DNA of 64,000 nucleotides from contig CBDHGL010000003.1 of assembly GCA_965263105.1 (NCBI GenBank), forward strand, positions 682,001 through 746,000, written 5' to 3'. The translations under genes were made by a program, and so were the position numbers. This document shows positions 8,494 through 16,818 of the stretch, one piece after another (position 1 is the stretch's first letter; each line of letters starts with the position of its first letter). Source of the DNA: JBCCTX01 sp965263105 (GTDB lineage: Bacteria; Bacteroidota; Bacteroidia; J057). The notes under the pieces are model-generated. The model had not been told where the DNA came from and searched no databases. It worked only from the letters and a program-made list of their open reading frames with translations.

Positions 8494-9681
8494 TTATTGG
8501 GGGAGAAGATTTCCTCTCCCAATATAAAGACTTCTTAATAGCAGAGCACAGACCAGGGGAATGATGGCGGGGTGAAATTGTTGGGGGAGAAGGCCATGGC
8601 CTATAAGAAATAAGGCGTGCAAAATAGCTGCAACAAAGAAATAGGTACGAACCCAACTAGAATTAGGGGATCTAAGTAGGAAAAAAGAAGCAATGAGGTG
8701 GGTAGGAAAAGCCCATAGCAGGTTGAGATTATGAGTAGCGGTACTGTGATCCGTTCCGATCCACATAACCAACATGATAAATCCTGCCAAGCCGGCTATA
8801 AAGAACAACAAAATATCCATCCATCGATTTTCCTTTTTTCGGAGAAATTGCCAAAGGCTTATCAGCATAACAACTCCGAAAAAGGCCCAGGTGACGTGGA
8901 TGGGCAGTATCCCCCTATACGGGGAGAGGGGTTCTCCAAAAACTATTTCTTGGGCAGGATGAGCCAGAGGAATTTCTTTCCCCTTTATAGACCGACGGGA
9001 GCGACTTACAAAATCCATGAGGTGTTCAGGCAAGAACATCTTTTCATATGGGGTAGCTTTACGGTCTATTTTCATCCCCAAAATGAGATCTATTCCAAAT
9101 TGCGGCCAGGGCAGGCGGACTAACTTTTCATGGATAAGTTCTCGAAAAGTTTGGTCTCCGGGTTCGTAAAGTGTGCTGTCTGGAATGAAGCTATCGCCCA
9201 ATTGCTCAAAGAGGATGTCTCTGGGTACGGAGGAACAATTTTTGAAAAAATAATCATAAAGGTATTCCCGGTTTTCAGGCTTGCTATTCTCAAATAGAAA
9301 TTCGTAAAAAGATTGCTTTTCTTTAGGGCTAATCAGGAGAGGTTGCTCATAAACCGTCCGATGATTGGCCATGTACCACCTCCGAAAGGCTTGGTAATCT
9401 CCTATACTAAGGATATAGTTGAGTTTACCCTGAACAAATTTTCGATAGAATCCAGGAGTTTCAAAATCAAAGGTGCCATAATTGTAGACGTCGTCTAGGC
9501 CATTCTCAGGATCAAATACCCGGAAACATGTATGTCCATATGTGGAGTAAAGTTGATCTCCTGGATCACAGGTCAGCAAGGTAATCTCAGCGTTGGGAGA
9601 AAGAGAAACTTGAGACTGAACAGCGGAGAAAAAATAAATTAGGGAAATGCAACATACAGTTCGACGAAGAATATTGTCCAA
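8494..9681 (-). CDS. DUF4105 membrane protein
   Basis: A Bacteroidota family: an exported N-terminal domain with conserved Y-G-H-T-C-F-R and F-F-K-N-C-S-S-V-P-R-D motifs (a His and a Cys that could form a thiol active site), then about five C-terminal membrane segments including W-I-G-T-D-H-S-T-A-T-H-N-L-N-L-L-W-A-F-P. The reading frame stays open to a GTG at 9735, but that stretch runs through two DnaA boxes. A TTG at 9681 gives a convincing signal peptide (M-D-N-I-L-R-R, hydrophobic core, AVQS/Q), so I choose it. From memory, a DUF4105-type protein was reported as the lipoprotein N-acyltransferase of Bacteroides (Lnb); whether this copy does the same is unproven. Confidence 0.82.
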   Translation of the reverse strand: MDNILRRTVCCISLIYFFSAVQSQVSLSPNAEITLLTCDPGDQLYSTYGHTCFRVFDPENGLDDVYNYGTFDFETPGFYRKFVQGKLNYILSIGDYQAFRRWYMANHRTVYEQPLLISPKEKQSFYEFLFENSKPENREYLYDYFFKNCSSVPRDILFEQLGDSFIPDSTLYEPGDQTFRELIHEKLVRLPWPQFGIDLILGMKIDRKATPYEKMFLPEHLMDFVSRSRRSIKGKEIPLAHPAQEIVFGEPLSPYRGILPIHVTWAFFGVVMLISLWQFLRKKENRWMDILLFFIAGLAGFIMLVMWIGTDHSTATHNLNLLWAFPTHLIASFFLLRSPNSSWVRTYFFVAAILHALFLIGHGLLPQQFHPAIIPLVCALLLRSLYIGRGNLLPQ

Positions 9682-9715
9682 GAGAAACGGAAATTCTCCA
9701 CTAGTTCTTAACAAC

Positions 9716-9736
9716 TTATCCACAGAGTTATCCACA
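9716..9736. promoter_or_regulatory. Pair of perfect DnaA boxes
   Basis: TTATCCACA occurs twice (9716-9724 and 9728-9736) in the same direction, separated by 3 bp. These match the consensus DnaA box exactly. They lie just upstream of the DUF4105 gene, in the gap after tonB. An AT-rich stretch follows to 9800. I found no third perfect copy nearby, so this may be a DnaA-controlled promoter or titration site rather than an origin. Confidence 0.7.
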
Positions 9737-9800
9737 AAATTTCAATAATTTGTTTATATGGAGGTCAAATTACAAGCTTGCCCTATTTTTTGCTAGTTTT

Positions 9801-10685
9801 TTACCCTCGCAGACGGAATTTAATTGTAACGGACACGCGCTGATTAACCTGAGGTACATTGGGGGGAAGTTTGGAGAAGCGCCATTTTTGGATAGCTGCT
9901 TTTCCTGCAGCAACCAGCCCCGGTTTAGTAGCAACTCCTTTGGGGCGGACAAATTCAACGGAACCATTTGGCCGTATTACAAATTCAAACTGGATGTCTC
10001 CTTCTTCCTGGACGTTGTATGACGGCTTAGGGAGAGACAGGGGTCTGCGTTGACTAGCTCCTCCTCCAACATCTTCTCCGAAGGAGTATAATCCATCCGG
10101 ATCGAGAACTTTTATATCGGGTGTTCCCTTATTTCCTTCGCCTTCTTTTTCTCCTTGATTAGCTCCACTGGGTTTATTACTAGGAGCGGGTTTGGCTTCT
10201 GTATCGCTCTCCTTCTCCTCTGTTTGTGTATCATTGGGGGTTTCTTCCGGCTGAGGTTTCGTTTCTGGGACGACCGTTTCTGCTGGCTCAGGGGGAGTTG
10301 GATCTGGTTCCTCGGGCGGAGGATTATCGGGTTGTTTGACAGGATTAGGGGTGGGATTGGTGATTACCGGATCTGGTTGAGGCGTAGTTTCAGCTATTTC
10401 GGCCTGTTTTTCTGGTTTTGCCTTCGGCTGTGGAACCGGGGCAGGATCTTGCTGCGACTTCTCCAAGGTATTAATGTTGCGACTTCCTTCCCGAAGGTCT
10501 CCAAAATCAATTTTCCCCACCACCTCATATACTTCTCCTGGAGGAGGAACCGTAGCCCGCCAAGCTTTCCAGAGTAGCATAAGCCCAATTACTACCAGTA
10601 CGATAATGAAAGTAATTATCGCACTAATTCGTTCGTTCCTTTGCTCTTCTGCCCGTAGGCGTTTCAACAATAAGAAAGTTTCCAT
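9801..10685 (-). CDS. TonB-like energy transducer
   Basis: A 294-aa protein with TonB architecture: a short cytoplasmic N-terminus, one transmembrane helix at about residues 21-40, a long Pro/Glu/Lys-rich periplasmic spacer (about residues 75-185), and a C-terminal TonB domain (Y-N-V-Q-E-E-G-D-I-Q-F-E-F-V-I-R-P-N-G-S-V-E-F through A-A-I-Q-K-W-R-F). It would couple the proton-motive force (ExbBD) to outer-membrane receptors. No exbB or exbD is adjacent, so it may be an accessory TonB sharing a complex coded elsewhere. The stop lies 64 bp before the DnaA-box pair. Confidence 0.85.
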   Translation of the reverse strand: METFLLLKRLRAEEQRNERISAIITFIIVLVVIGLMLLWKAWRATVPPPGEVYEVVGKIDFGDLREGSRNINTLEKSQQDPAPVPQPKAKPEKQAEIAETTPQPDPVITNPTPNPVKQPDNPPPEEPDPTPPEPAETVVPETKPQPEETPNDTQTEEKESDTEAKPAPSNKPSGANQGEKEGEGNKGTPDIKVLDPDGLYSFGEDVGGGASQRRPLSLPKPSYNVQEEGDIQFEFVIRPNGSVEFVRPKGVATKPGLVAAGKAAIQKWRFSKLPPNVPQVNQRVSVTIKFRLRG

Positions 10686-10785
10686 TCTACCTGGGAAATT
10701 CTACAAAACCTGTTTCCATTTACGAAGCCAACACATGAAAGGTACCAAATTGTCCCCATAAATGAAACTGGGAACCCTTTTTAAG

Positions 10786-11409
10786 TCAGATCCCTTGTTT
10801 TAAGGCTGCTAGAAATTCCTGTTGACTACTTTGCCCTTTGTCTTTGTTATACCAGATTTGAAGGTCTTTTTGTAATTCCGAATAGGGACGTTGTGGATTT
10901 TTTTTGTGATCCAGGACCATTTGTTGGGCCTCTTGAGGTCTGGGACCCCAGGTAGTTATTTCAACCTTATCTTTTGGAGAAAAGGCTACCAACTTGGGAA
11001 TAGACTTGCTCCCTTGGGTAAGGTAAAGGTCCATCAATTCGGGGTTTTCATCTCGCCAGACCATGCGCAAATTAATTTGTGAATTGAGAGCAGCCATTTT
11101 TCCAAAAATGGGGATCAGATGGGCAGCATCCCCACACCATGATTCTGTAAGTACCAGCCAATTCATAGAGCTTGTAACGTTTTGGCAGAATTGCAAAACC
11201 TCATCCCTAAGTATCAGTGTTTTCTCCCAGCGCTTCATCCGTCGGAGGTTGAGTCGCGTATATTCTGAAAGCTTTTCGGATGTCTTGGGTCCAGAACTCT
11301 TATTTTCTCTTACAAGTGACGCCATTATTTCCCTATATTCCACATAAGTGAATCCCTGATCGAAAGCGGAAACAGTTATTTCTTCCACGTTTTGAGAATG
11401 ATCTTTCAC
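10786..11409 (-). CDS. Thioredoxin-like protein (thioredoxin_9 type)
   Basis: A 207-aa soluble protein with a thioredoxin fold. The active-site region reads L-V-L-T-E-S-W-C-G-D-A-A-H, so only the first cysteine of the usual CxxC is present (C-G-D-A), as is typical of this subfamily. The cis-Pro equivalent is in S-I-P-K-L-V-A-F. No signal peptide, so cytoplasmic. The start is GTG at 11409, 18 nt inside the widest reading of the divergent CotH-like gene. Redox function with one Cys is uncertain; it may bind rather than reduce targets. Confidence 0.8.
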   Translation of the reverse strand: MKDHSQNVEEITVSAFDQGFTYVEYREIMASLVRENKSSGPKTSEKLSEYTRLNLRRMKRWEKTLILRDEVLQFCQNVTSSMNWLVLTESWCGDAAHLIPIFGKMAALNSQINLRMVWRDENPELMDLYLTQGSKSIPKLVAFSPKDKVEITTWGPRPQEAQQMVLDHKKNPQRPYSELQKDLQIWYNKDKGQSSQQEFLAALKQGI

Positions 11410-11499
11410 GAACTTCTTTATATTTTATGTATTTTAGGAGGCACAATATACCCCAATAATAACCCCGACATTCACATGAATTCAACTTCCTCCCTAATA

Positions 11500-12561
11500 A
11501 TGCCTAAATATATGGAGATTCCCCTGGTAGGAACTGTTTCCAAGCTGACCCTTTTTTTTCTCCTTGTATGGGTATCTCCCTCTCTTTTTTCTCAAGAGAA
11601 GGAGAATGCTGTATGTAAACTGTTCTCCGAAGATGAGGTGATAGAGGTTAATCTCAAGTACAATATCCGAGATCTTCAAAAGAATAAGTATAAACCGGAC
11701 TTGATTTGGGAGGCTGACTTCTCAACAAACATCGGCGAAGAGCTGTTTGAATCAAAAATTCAAGTCGAGGCTAGAGGCGTATTCAGACGGAAGTTTTGTA
11801 TTTACCCTCCCATTCGGCTCCTGTTCAAAAAATGTGAGAATGAAGAAATGAAATCCTGGGGAAAAGTGAAATTGGTCACCCATTGCAAGGGGAGTGGCGC
11901 TTTTGAGCAATATGTCCTCAAGGAATATCTTTGTTATCGAATGTTCAATATCATTTCAGACATGAGCTTTAAGGTTCGATTGGGAAAATTTACCTACCAT
12001 GATACCTCTGGTAAAAGAAAGCCGATGACTAAGTGGGGATTTCTTATTGAACAAACCAAGCATCTGGCTAAAAGACATAACTCTATTGAGTTAGAGGAGG
12101 TGAAAGTCAATACCCAAGAAACCAACCGAAAGTATATGACCTTGGTCTCTGTATTCCAATTTTTTATTGGAAATACGGATTGGTCTGTACCGGCTTTACA
12201 CAATATTAAGCTTCTCAAAGTGCAAGAGCTCGAAGAAGTGCTTCCCTATGCGGTTCCCTATGATTTTGATTATTGTGGGATGGTAAATACCCCTTATGCT
12301 ATTCCTAGCGAAAAACTGGGTATTCAGTCTGTACGAGACCGCCAATTTCGGGGCTACCCGCGCTCGGAAGCGGAATTTCAATTGGTCTACGACCATTTTA
12401 TCTCAAAAAAGGAGGCACTGTATGGATTGGTAGAGAATTTTCCTCATCTCGACAAATTTCATAGACAAGAAATGATTCGCTATATGAATGAGTTTTTTGA
12501 AATTATAGAGAATCCTAACGCGGCAAAGCGTCAAATTGCGGATAATGCGCGTTCACGTTAA
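11500..12561 (+). CDS. Secreted CotH-like kinase-fold protein
   Basis: The open frame begins at a TTG at 11392, but the first 36 residues lack export features and overlap the divergent gene. An ATG at 11500 (or 11512) gives a good signal peptide ending S-P-S-L-F-S-Q, so I use it (353 aa). The body has I-G-N-T-D-W-S-V-P-A-L-H-N-I-K-L-L and Y-A-V-P-Y-D-F-D-Y-C-G-M, matching the pattern of CotH-type atypical protein kinases (GN-x-D-W...HN and D-F-D metal site), as well as an N-terminal V-E-A-R-G-V-F-R-R-K strand. It would act in the periplasm or outside the cell. Kinase activity and substrate are inference. Confidence 0.6.
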   Translation: MPKYMEIPLVGTVSKLTLFFLLVWVSPSLFSQEKENAVCKLFSEDEVIEVNLKYNIRDLQKNKYKPDLIWEADFSTNIGEELFESKIQVEARGVFRRKFCIYPPIRLLFKKCENEEMKSWGKVKLVTHCKGSGAFEQYVLKEYLCYRMFNIISDMSFKVRLGKFTYHDTSGKRKPMTKWGFLIEQTKHLAKRHNSIELEEVKVNTQETNRKYMTLVSVFQFFIGNTDWSVPALHNIKLLKVQELEEVLPYAVPYDFDYCGMVNTPYAIPSEKLGIQSVRDRQFRGYPRSEAEFQLVYDHFISKKEALYGLVENFPHLDKFHRQEMIRYMNEFFEIIENPNAAKRQIADNARSR

Positions 12562-12586
12562 ATCTGCTTAATAACTAATAGGAAAA

Positions 12587-14350
12587 TTAGGTATCCAGTC
12601 GAATATGTAGCTCTTCCATTTGCTGCCCATCCACCGGAGAGGGTGCATCCAGCATAACATCCCTTCCCGAGTTATTTTTGGGAAAGGCGATATAGTCTCG
12701 TATGGAGTCTGAATGGTTCATGATGGAACAAAGGCGGTCAAAGCCAAAAGCGATTCCTCCATGTGGAGGAGCACCATATTCAAATGCGCCCATCAGAAAA
12801 CCAAACTGGGCTTCCGCCTCTTCCGGACTGAATCCTAGTAGTTCAAAGCATCGCTCCTGTAGTTGGCGGTCAAAGATCCGTATAGAACCCCCGCCAATTT
12901 CCCAGCCATTAATGACCAGGTCATAGGCGTTAGCCTTCGTAGCTTTCAACAAATCGTGATCATCAGAAGCCATGATCTTAGGAATATCTTCTACAGCGGG
13001 AGAGGTAAATGGGTGATGCATCGCATGAAAATGCCCTGTTTCCTCATCCCATTCCAGCCAAGGGAAATCTACTACCCAAAGTGCTTCGAAGCGATCCTTA
13101 CCCCTCAAGCCCATACGTTCCCCCATCTCTAGGCGTAGTTCACCTAATTGTTTACGCACCTTTTCTGTCTCGCCACTGAGAATAAGGAGCATATCTCCTG
13201 CTTGAGCTTCAAATAGTTCTCCCCAAGCCTTGATGTCTTCCTCCGAATAGAATTTGCCAACCGAGGATTTGATTCCTCCATCTGCCTCAAATTTTACATA
13301 TACTAAGCCTTTAGCCCCAATCTGCGGGCGTTTTACCCATTCTGTCAGATTCTTTATATCCTTGTTGGAGTATGCCCCCGCCTGGCCTTCAGCCTTTATT
13401 CCTACAACTAATTCTGCATTATCAAAGACAGAGAAACCCTTGCCTTGGGCTAGCTCATTCAACTCCACAAAGGTCATCCCAAATCGAGTATCGGGTTTAT
13501 CAGAACCATACAAGCGAATGGCGTCATCGTATTGCATAATGGGAAAATCGGGTAGACTGACTCCCAAGGTTTCTTGAAATAGGTATTTCGTTAGCCCCTC
13601 GAAGGTAGCTAATACGTCGTCTCGATCTACAAAGGACATCTCACAGTCGATCTGGGTGAATTCAGGTTGACGGTCAGCACGTAGGTCTTCATCTCTAAAG
13701 CATTTGACCAACTGAAAGTATTTGTCCAAGCCCGATACCATCAGAAGCTGCTTGAAGGTTTGGGGCGATTGGGGGAGGGCATAAAATTGACCTGGATTCA
13801 TGCGACTGGGTACGACGAAATCCCTCGCTCCTTCTGGCGTACTTTTGATGAGTACAGGCGTTTCTACTTCTATAAAGCCCCAATCTGTCAGATATTTACG
13901 CGTTTCTGTTGCTAGTTTACTCCGGAAGATCAGGTTTTGCTGGACACTGTTTCTTCTCAAGTCCAGATAGCGGTATTTCATTCGGATATCATCCCCACCG
14001 TCTGTTTCGTCTTCAATGGTGAAAGGAGGTAATTTGGCAGGGTTTAACACCTCTAGGGAGGAAACTTCAATCTCAATATCTCCAGTTGGGAGTTGATCGT
14101 TTTTGCTAGTTCGCTCACGGACTAGACCTTCTACACGGATGACATACTCACGCCCCAGTTTTTCGGCTTCAGCATTAAGGGTTTCTTGATCCTCTTCACT
14201 AAAAACCAATTGGGTGATTCCATACCGATCTCGTAAGTCGAGAAAGGTCATTTTTCCGAATTTTCTACTTCGCTGTACCCAGCCGGCCAGAGCGATTTTT
14301 TCCCCAGCATCCGAAAGGCGCAATTCACCGCATGTGTGTGTCCTGTACAT
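12587..14350 (-). CDS. aspS: Aspartyl-tRNA synthetase, bacterial type
   Basis: Class II synthetase, 587 aa, the normal length of the bacterial form with the GAD insertion domain. An N-terminal OB-fold (residues 1-110, G-W-V-Q-R-S-R-K-F-G-K-M-T-F-L-D-L-R-D) binds the anticodon; motif 2 is F-R-D-E-D-L-R-A-D-R-Q-P-E-F-T-Q-I-D; motif 3 is G-I-A-F-G-F-D-R-L; the C-terminus has the usual I-A-F-P-K-N-N-S-G-R-D. It charges tRNA-Asp in the cytoplasm. A promoter-like TAGCTTTG lies upstream at 14400-14407, and a small perfect palindrome (14373-14386) falls in its leader. Confidence 0.97.
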   Translation of the reverse strand: MYRTHTCGELRLSDAGEKIALAGWVQRSRKFGKMTFLDLRDRYGITQLVFSEEDQETLNAEAEKLGREYVIRVEGLVRERTSKNDQLPTGDIEIEVSSLEVLNPAKLPPFTIEDETDGGDDIRMKYRYLDLRRNSVQQNLIFRSKLATETRKYLTDWGFIEVETPVLIKSTPEGARDFVVPSRMNPGQFYALPQSPQTFKQLLMVSGLDKYFQLVKCFRDEDLRADRQPEFTQIDCEMSFVDRDDVLATFEGLTKYLFQETLGVSLPDFPIMQYDDAIRLYGSDKPDTRFGMTFVELNELAQGKGFSVFDNAELVVGIKAEGQAGAYSNKDIKNLTEWVKRPQIGAKGLVYVKFEADGGIKSSVGKFYSEEDIKAWGELFEAQAGDMLLILSGETEKVRKQLGELRLEMGERMGLRGKDRFEALWVVDFPWLEWDEETGHFHAMHHPFTSPAVEDIPKIMASDDHDLLKATKANAYDLVINGWEIGGGSIRIFDRQLQERCFELLGFSPEEAEAQFGFLMGAFEYGAPPHGGIAFGFDRLCSIMNHSDSIRDYIAFPKNNSGRDVMLDAPSPVDGQQMEELHIRLDT

Positions 14351-14399
14351 AAAACTTGTAAATAAAGATTCAGGGGCTTAAGCCCCGATTATTTCTCTG

Positions 14400-14407
14400 C
14401 AAAGCTA
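14400..14407 (-). promoter_or_regulatory. Bacteroidota -7 element for aspS
   Basis: On the minus strand this reads TAGCTTTG, an exact TAnnTTTG match, about 50 nt before the aspS ATG. No clear TTG is seen at the right spacing upstream. The expected leader carries the palindrome GGGGCTTAAGCCCC at 14373-14386. Confidence 0.4.
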
Positions 14408-14460
14408 GGAGATTTGTGGGAGTATAGAAGAAATAACATGGAAAATCTTTCGGGAGTTTT

Positions 14461-15543
14461 TTAATCTCTAGAGGCGATGTCCTTGACTAGGCGAAACCCT
14501 ACATGAAAAAGGCCTGTTTCGGCTGTAGTGCCAGATCTGCCTGAGACTCGATAACCATGGCAGTAGGAGGGGTCGCACATAAAGGATCCTCCACGAATAG
14601 TTTTTTCACTCTCTGGTCCAGGTCTATAATTTGAACCATCTATACCGTGTTTTCCAAAATACCAGTCCTGGGTCCACTCCCATACATTTCCCATCATATC
14701 GGTCAGGCCTAGAGGGCTCTCGCCAAAGGCACCTACTGGATTAGTAAATTCGTATCCATCCTCTACGTTGTGAACCTGCGGAAAATACCCCTGCCAGGTA
14801 TTGGCCTTATAAGCGCCATTTACCACCAGTTCGGACCCCCACGGGTATATGTGGCGATCATTTTTGGCATTTCTAGCTGCATGTTCCCATTCTGCTTCAG
14901 TTGGGATGCGTTTATTGGCCCACTGGGCATAGGCTAGCGCATCGTTGAACGAGACGTGTGTTACGGGGTGATCATCTGCTGCCTTGGGATGATCGGGCCC
15001 TAAGGGATACTCCCAATAAGCTCCTGGTTTGAGGATCCAAGTCATTTGCTGTTGGTCAAAAACCCCAGAGTCGCCAAATTTTTCAGATTCTGTGCGGTGC
15101 CCTGTGGCTCGAACAAATTTTCGGTATTCCCCTACTGTAACGGGGGATTTATCCATGAAGAAGCTATTTACCTGTTTTACCTGGACGGGTTGCTCCCTGG
15201 GTAAGCCCTCCATGGATCCCATTTCGAGTACCCCACCAGGAATCAGGACCATTCCATCAGGTGCTTCAAGGTCTTCTGCTGTGGGTGCCCCTGCTTTGTT
15301 TACGCTAGTTTCAGAAGGGGAGGGGAGGGAAGCTTTTGTTTTCAAGCTATCTGCAACAATCCTTGAAGGGGCATTATGAATGGCGTCTGTTCGGCTTACA
15401 TCCAAGGTGGAGGCTGGCTTGGTTTCAGATGCGGAAGAGTCAGTAGAACTCCCAGAAAGAGTACAGCCTGCCATTCCAAATGCACAGACCATCATCCCTG
15501 CATATCCAACATATTTCTTTACTAATCCAAGTAATTTTTCCAT
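14461..15543 (-). CDS. Lipoprotein formylglycine-generating enzyme (SUMF1 family)
   Basis: A 360-aa protein with a signal peptide ending in F-G-M-A-G-C (lipobox; Cys27), a Ser/Thr-rich linker, and an FGE/sulfatase-modifying domain from about residue 95. Landmarks are I-P-G-G-V-L-E-M-G-S, K-R-I-P-T-E-A-E-W-E-H-A-A-R, M-M-G-N-V-W-E-W-T and I-R-G-G-S-F-M-C-D-P-S-Y-C. Unlike GldJ/GldK-type SUMF1 lipoproteins, both catalytic cysteines are retained (C323 and C328, spaced as in true copper FGEs). A true FGE oxidises a sulfatase Cys to formylglycine. Here it would act after export, anchored to a membrane. No sulfatase gene is nearby. Confidence 0.85.
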   Translation of the reverse strand: MEKLLGLVKKYVGYAGMMVCAFGMAGCTLSGSSTDSSASETKPASTLDVSRTDAIHNAPSRIVADSLKTKASLPSPSETSVNKAGAPTAEDLEAPDGMVLIPGGVLEMGSMEGLPREQPVQVKQVNSFFMDKSPVTVGEYRKFVRATGHRTESEKFGDSGVFDQQQMTWILKPGAYWEYPLGPDHPKAADDHPVTHVSFNDALAYAQWANKRIPTEAEWEHAARNAKNDRHIYPWGSELVVNGAYKANTWQGYFPQVHNVEDGYEFTNPVGAFGESPLGLTDMMGNVWEWTQDWYFGKHGIDGSNYRPGPESEKTIRGGSFMCDPSYCHGYRVSGRSGTTAETGLFHVGFRLVKDIASRD

Positions 15544-15591
15544 AGGTCTAAATTATAAAAGTTTGAAGTTGCATTCAACAACCACAAAACT

Positions 15592-15993
15592 ATGCAAACC
15601 TATTTCTCATTTTTATTGGGAATTGCACTTTTGCTTGCCTCTGTCCACTTGAATGCACAGTTAAGCCATTTCTATCCGTCTGCTAGTGAAATATCCCTTC
15701 CTGCAGATAGTCAGCAACTTTCCCCTAAGCCTCATCTTCGCATAAACTTAAGCCCTCAATCGGCTGGTGATAATACCTATTTAAAAGTTTTAGCGGGAGA
15801 AGCCGGAAGACTCAAGCTCAGGATTATGGATCTGGGAGACCAGGAAATATGGCAAAAGGAATTTACCTACCACACCGGTTACCAGAATATCTTGCTTTCC
15901 TTGTATACCTTGCCCGATGGCTGGTATTGGGTGGAGATCGAACTCACAGGTATAGAGCAAACATACTTTATGAGTTTAGAAGTTGAAAGATGA
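15592..15993 (+). CDS. Small secreted protein made almost only of a T9SS type-A-like C-terminal domain
   Basis: A 133-aa protein: signal peptide (about residues 1-22, ending L-N-A-Q), a 25-residue linker, then about 80 residues resembling a Por-secretion type-A sorting domain (I-N-L-S-P ... L-K-V-L-A-G-E-A-G-R-L-K-L-R-I-M-D ... L-P-D-G-W-Y-W-V-E-I). Type-A domains usually follow a cargo; here none is left. The stop overlaps the ATG of the ERCC4 nuclease (ATGA), so the two are co-translated. The resemblance is by eye and the function is unknown. Confidence 0.65.
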   Translation: MQTYFSFLLGIALLLASVHLNAQLSHFYPSASEISLPADSQQLSPKPHLRINLSPQSAGDNTYLKVLAGEAGRLKLRIMDLGDQEIWQKEFTYHTGYQNILLSLYTLPDGWYWVEIELTGIEQTYFMSLEVER

Positions 15994-16646
15994 ATGAGAG
16001 AATTACAATTTCAATTGATTATCAAGAAATTCCTTCAGGTATCCCCTTTTTACTTTCCACCATAGAGGAAGCAGAGTTAACCATTCAAAAGATGTCAGTG
16101 GGAGATTATCAAATTGGGGGTTCTTTGGTCATTGAGCGAAAATCGCATTTAGACTTCATTAGGTCCTTAATTGATGGTAGGTTATTTCAACAAGCGGGGA
16201 GACTATCTAGCCTTATGTTTCCTGTTTGTATCTTGTTGGAAGGGAAAGGAGCCATTCCCAGAAAAGGGAAGATGAGAAAGGAAGCCATTGAGGGCGCCTT
16301 ACTTTCGTTAAATGCTTTTTTTCAAATACCCATCATAGGAAGTGAAGACCCCTTCGATAGCGCCAGGATCATTCAACGGCTTACTCAATTAGAGTTTCGG
16401 AATAGGAAACGAGATGTTATTCGTAGAAATCGCTGGGGATATAAACCGAGGGGGGTAAAAAAACAAAAGTTATATTTTCTTGAGGGCCTACCTGGTGTGG
16501 GCCCAAAACTGGCTCAGGAGATTCTGGCTGAATTTGGTTCAATTGAAGCATTTATCCAAGCCAGTGAGAGGGAGTGGCAGGTGATTAAGGGCTTGGGAGA
16601 GAAAAAAACCAAAATTATCAAGGAAGTATTGGGTTATTTGGAATAA
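15990..16646 (+). CDS. XPF/ERCC4-type structure-specific nuclease with helix-hairpin-helix domain
   Basis: A 218-aa protein. An N-terminal ERCC4 nuclease domain has D10, V-G-D-Y (37-40) and the catalytic I-E-R-K-S-H-L-D at 48-55 (ERKx3D). The C-terminal 55 residues form tandem helix-hairpin-helix motifs: L-P-G-V-G-P-K-L-A-Q-E-I-L and I-K-G-L-G-E-K-K-T-K-I-I. This is the compact core of archaeal and eukaryotic XPF/Mus81 nucleases, which cut flaps and forks as dimers; there is no helicase domain. It likely works in DNA repair. It is translationally coupled to the tiny T9SS-like gene upstream, an odd partner. Confidence 0.9.
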   Translation: MNERITISIDYQEIPSGIPFLLSTIEEAELTIQKMSVGDYQIGGSLVIERKSHLDFIRSLIDGRLFQQAGRLSSLMFPVCILLEGKGAIPRKGKMRKEAIEGALLSLNAFFQIPIIGSEDPFDSARIIQRLTQLEFRNRKRDVIRRNRWGYKPRGVKKQKLYFLEGLPGVGPKLAQEILAEFGSIEAFIQASEREWQVIKGLGEKKTKIIKEVLGYLE

Positions 16647-16818
16647 TATTTCAAAATCAATTAAGTTGCCTGATGGAGATGTTTTTGAAACTTTTTTTCA
16701 CTTAGATCCCATTTTATCTATATCAAATTCAGAATTAGTAAGGAAAGAGGACCTGAAGACTATTCAACCCAAAAAATGAAGCTTACAGAAGCTAATTTTC
16801 ACGATATCTTTCCATCGC

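Noticed and set aside
9682..9735. Extended N-terminus of the DUF4105 protein
   Set aside because: The 18 extra residues are coded by the DnaA-box pair and would push the signal peptide inward; the TTG at 9681 gives a normal signal peptide.
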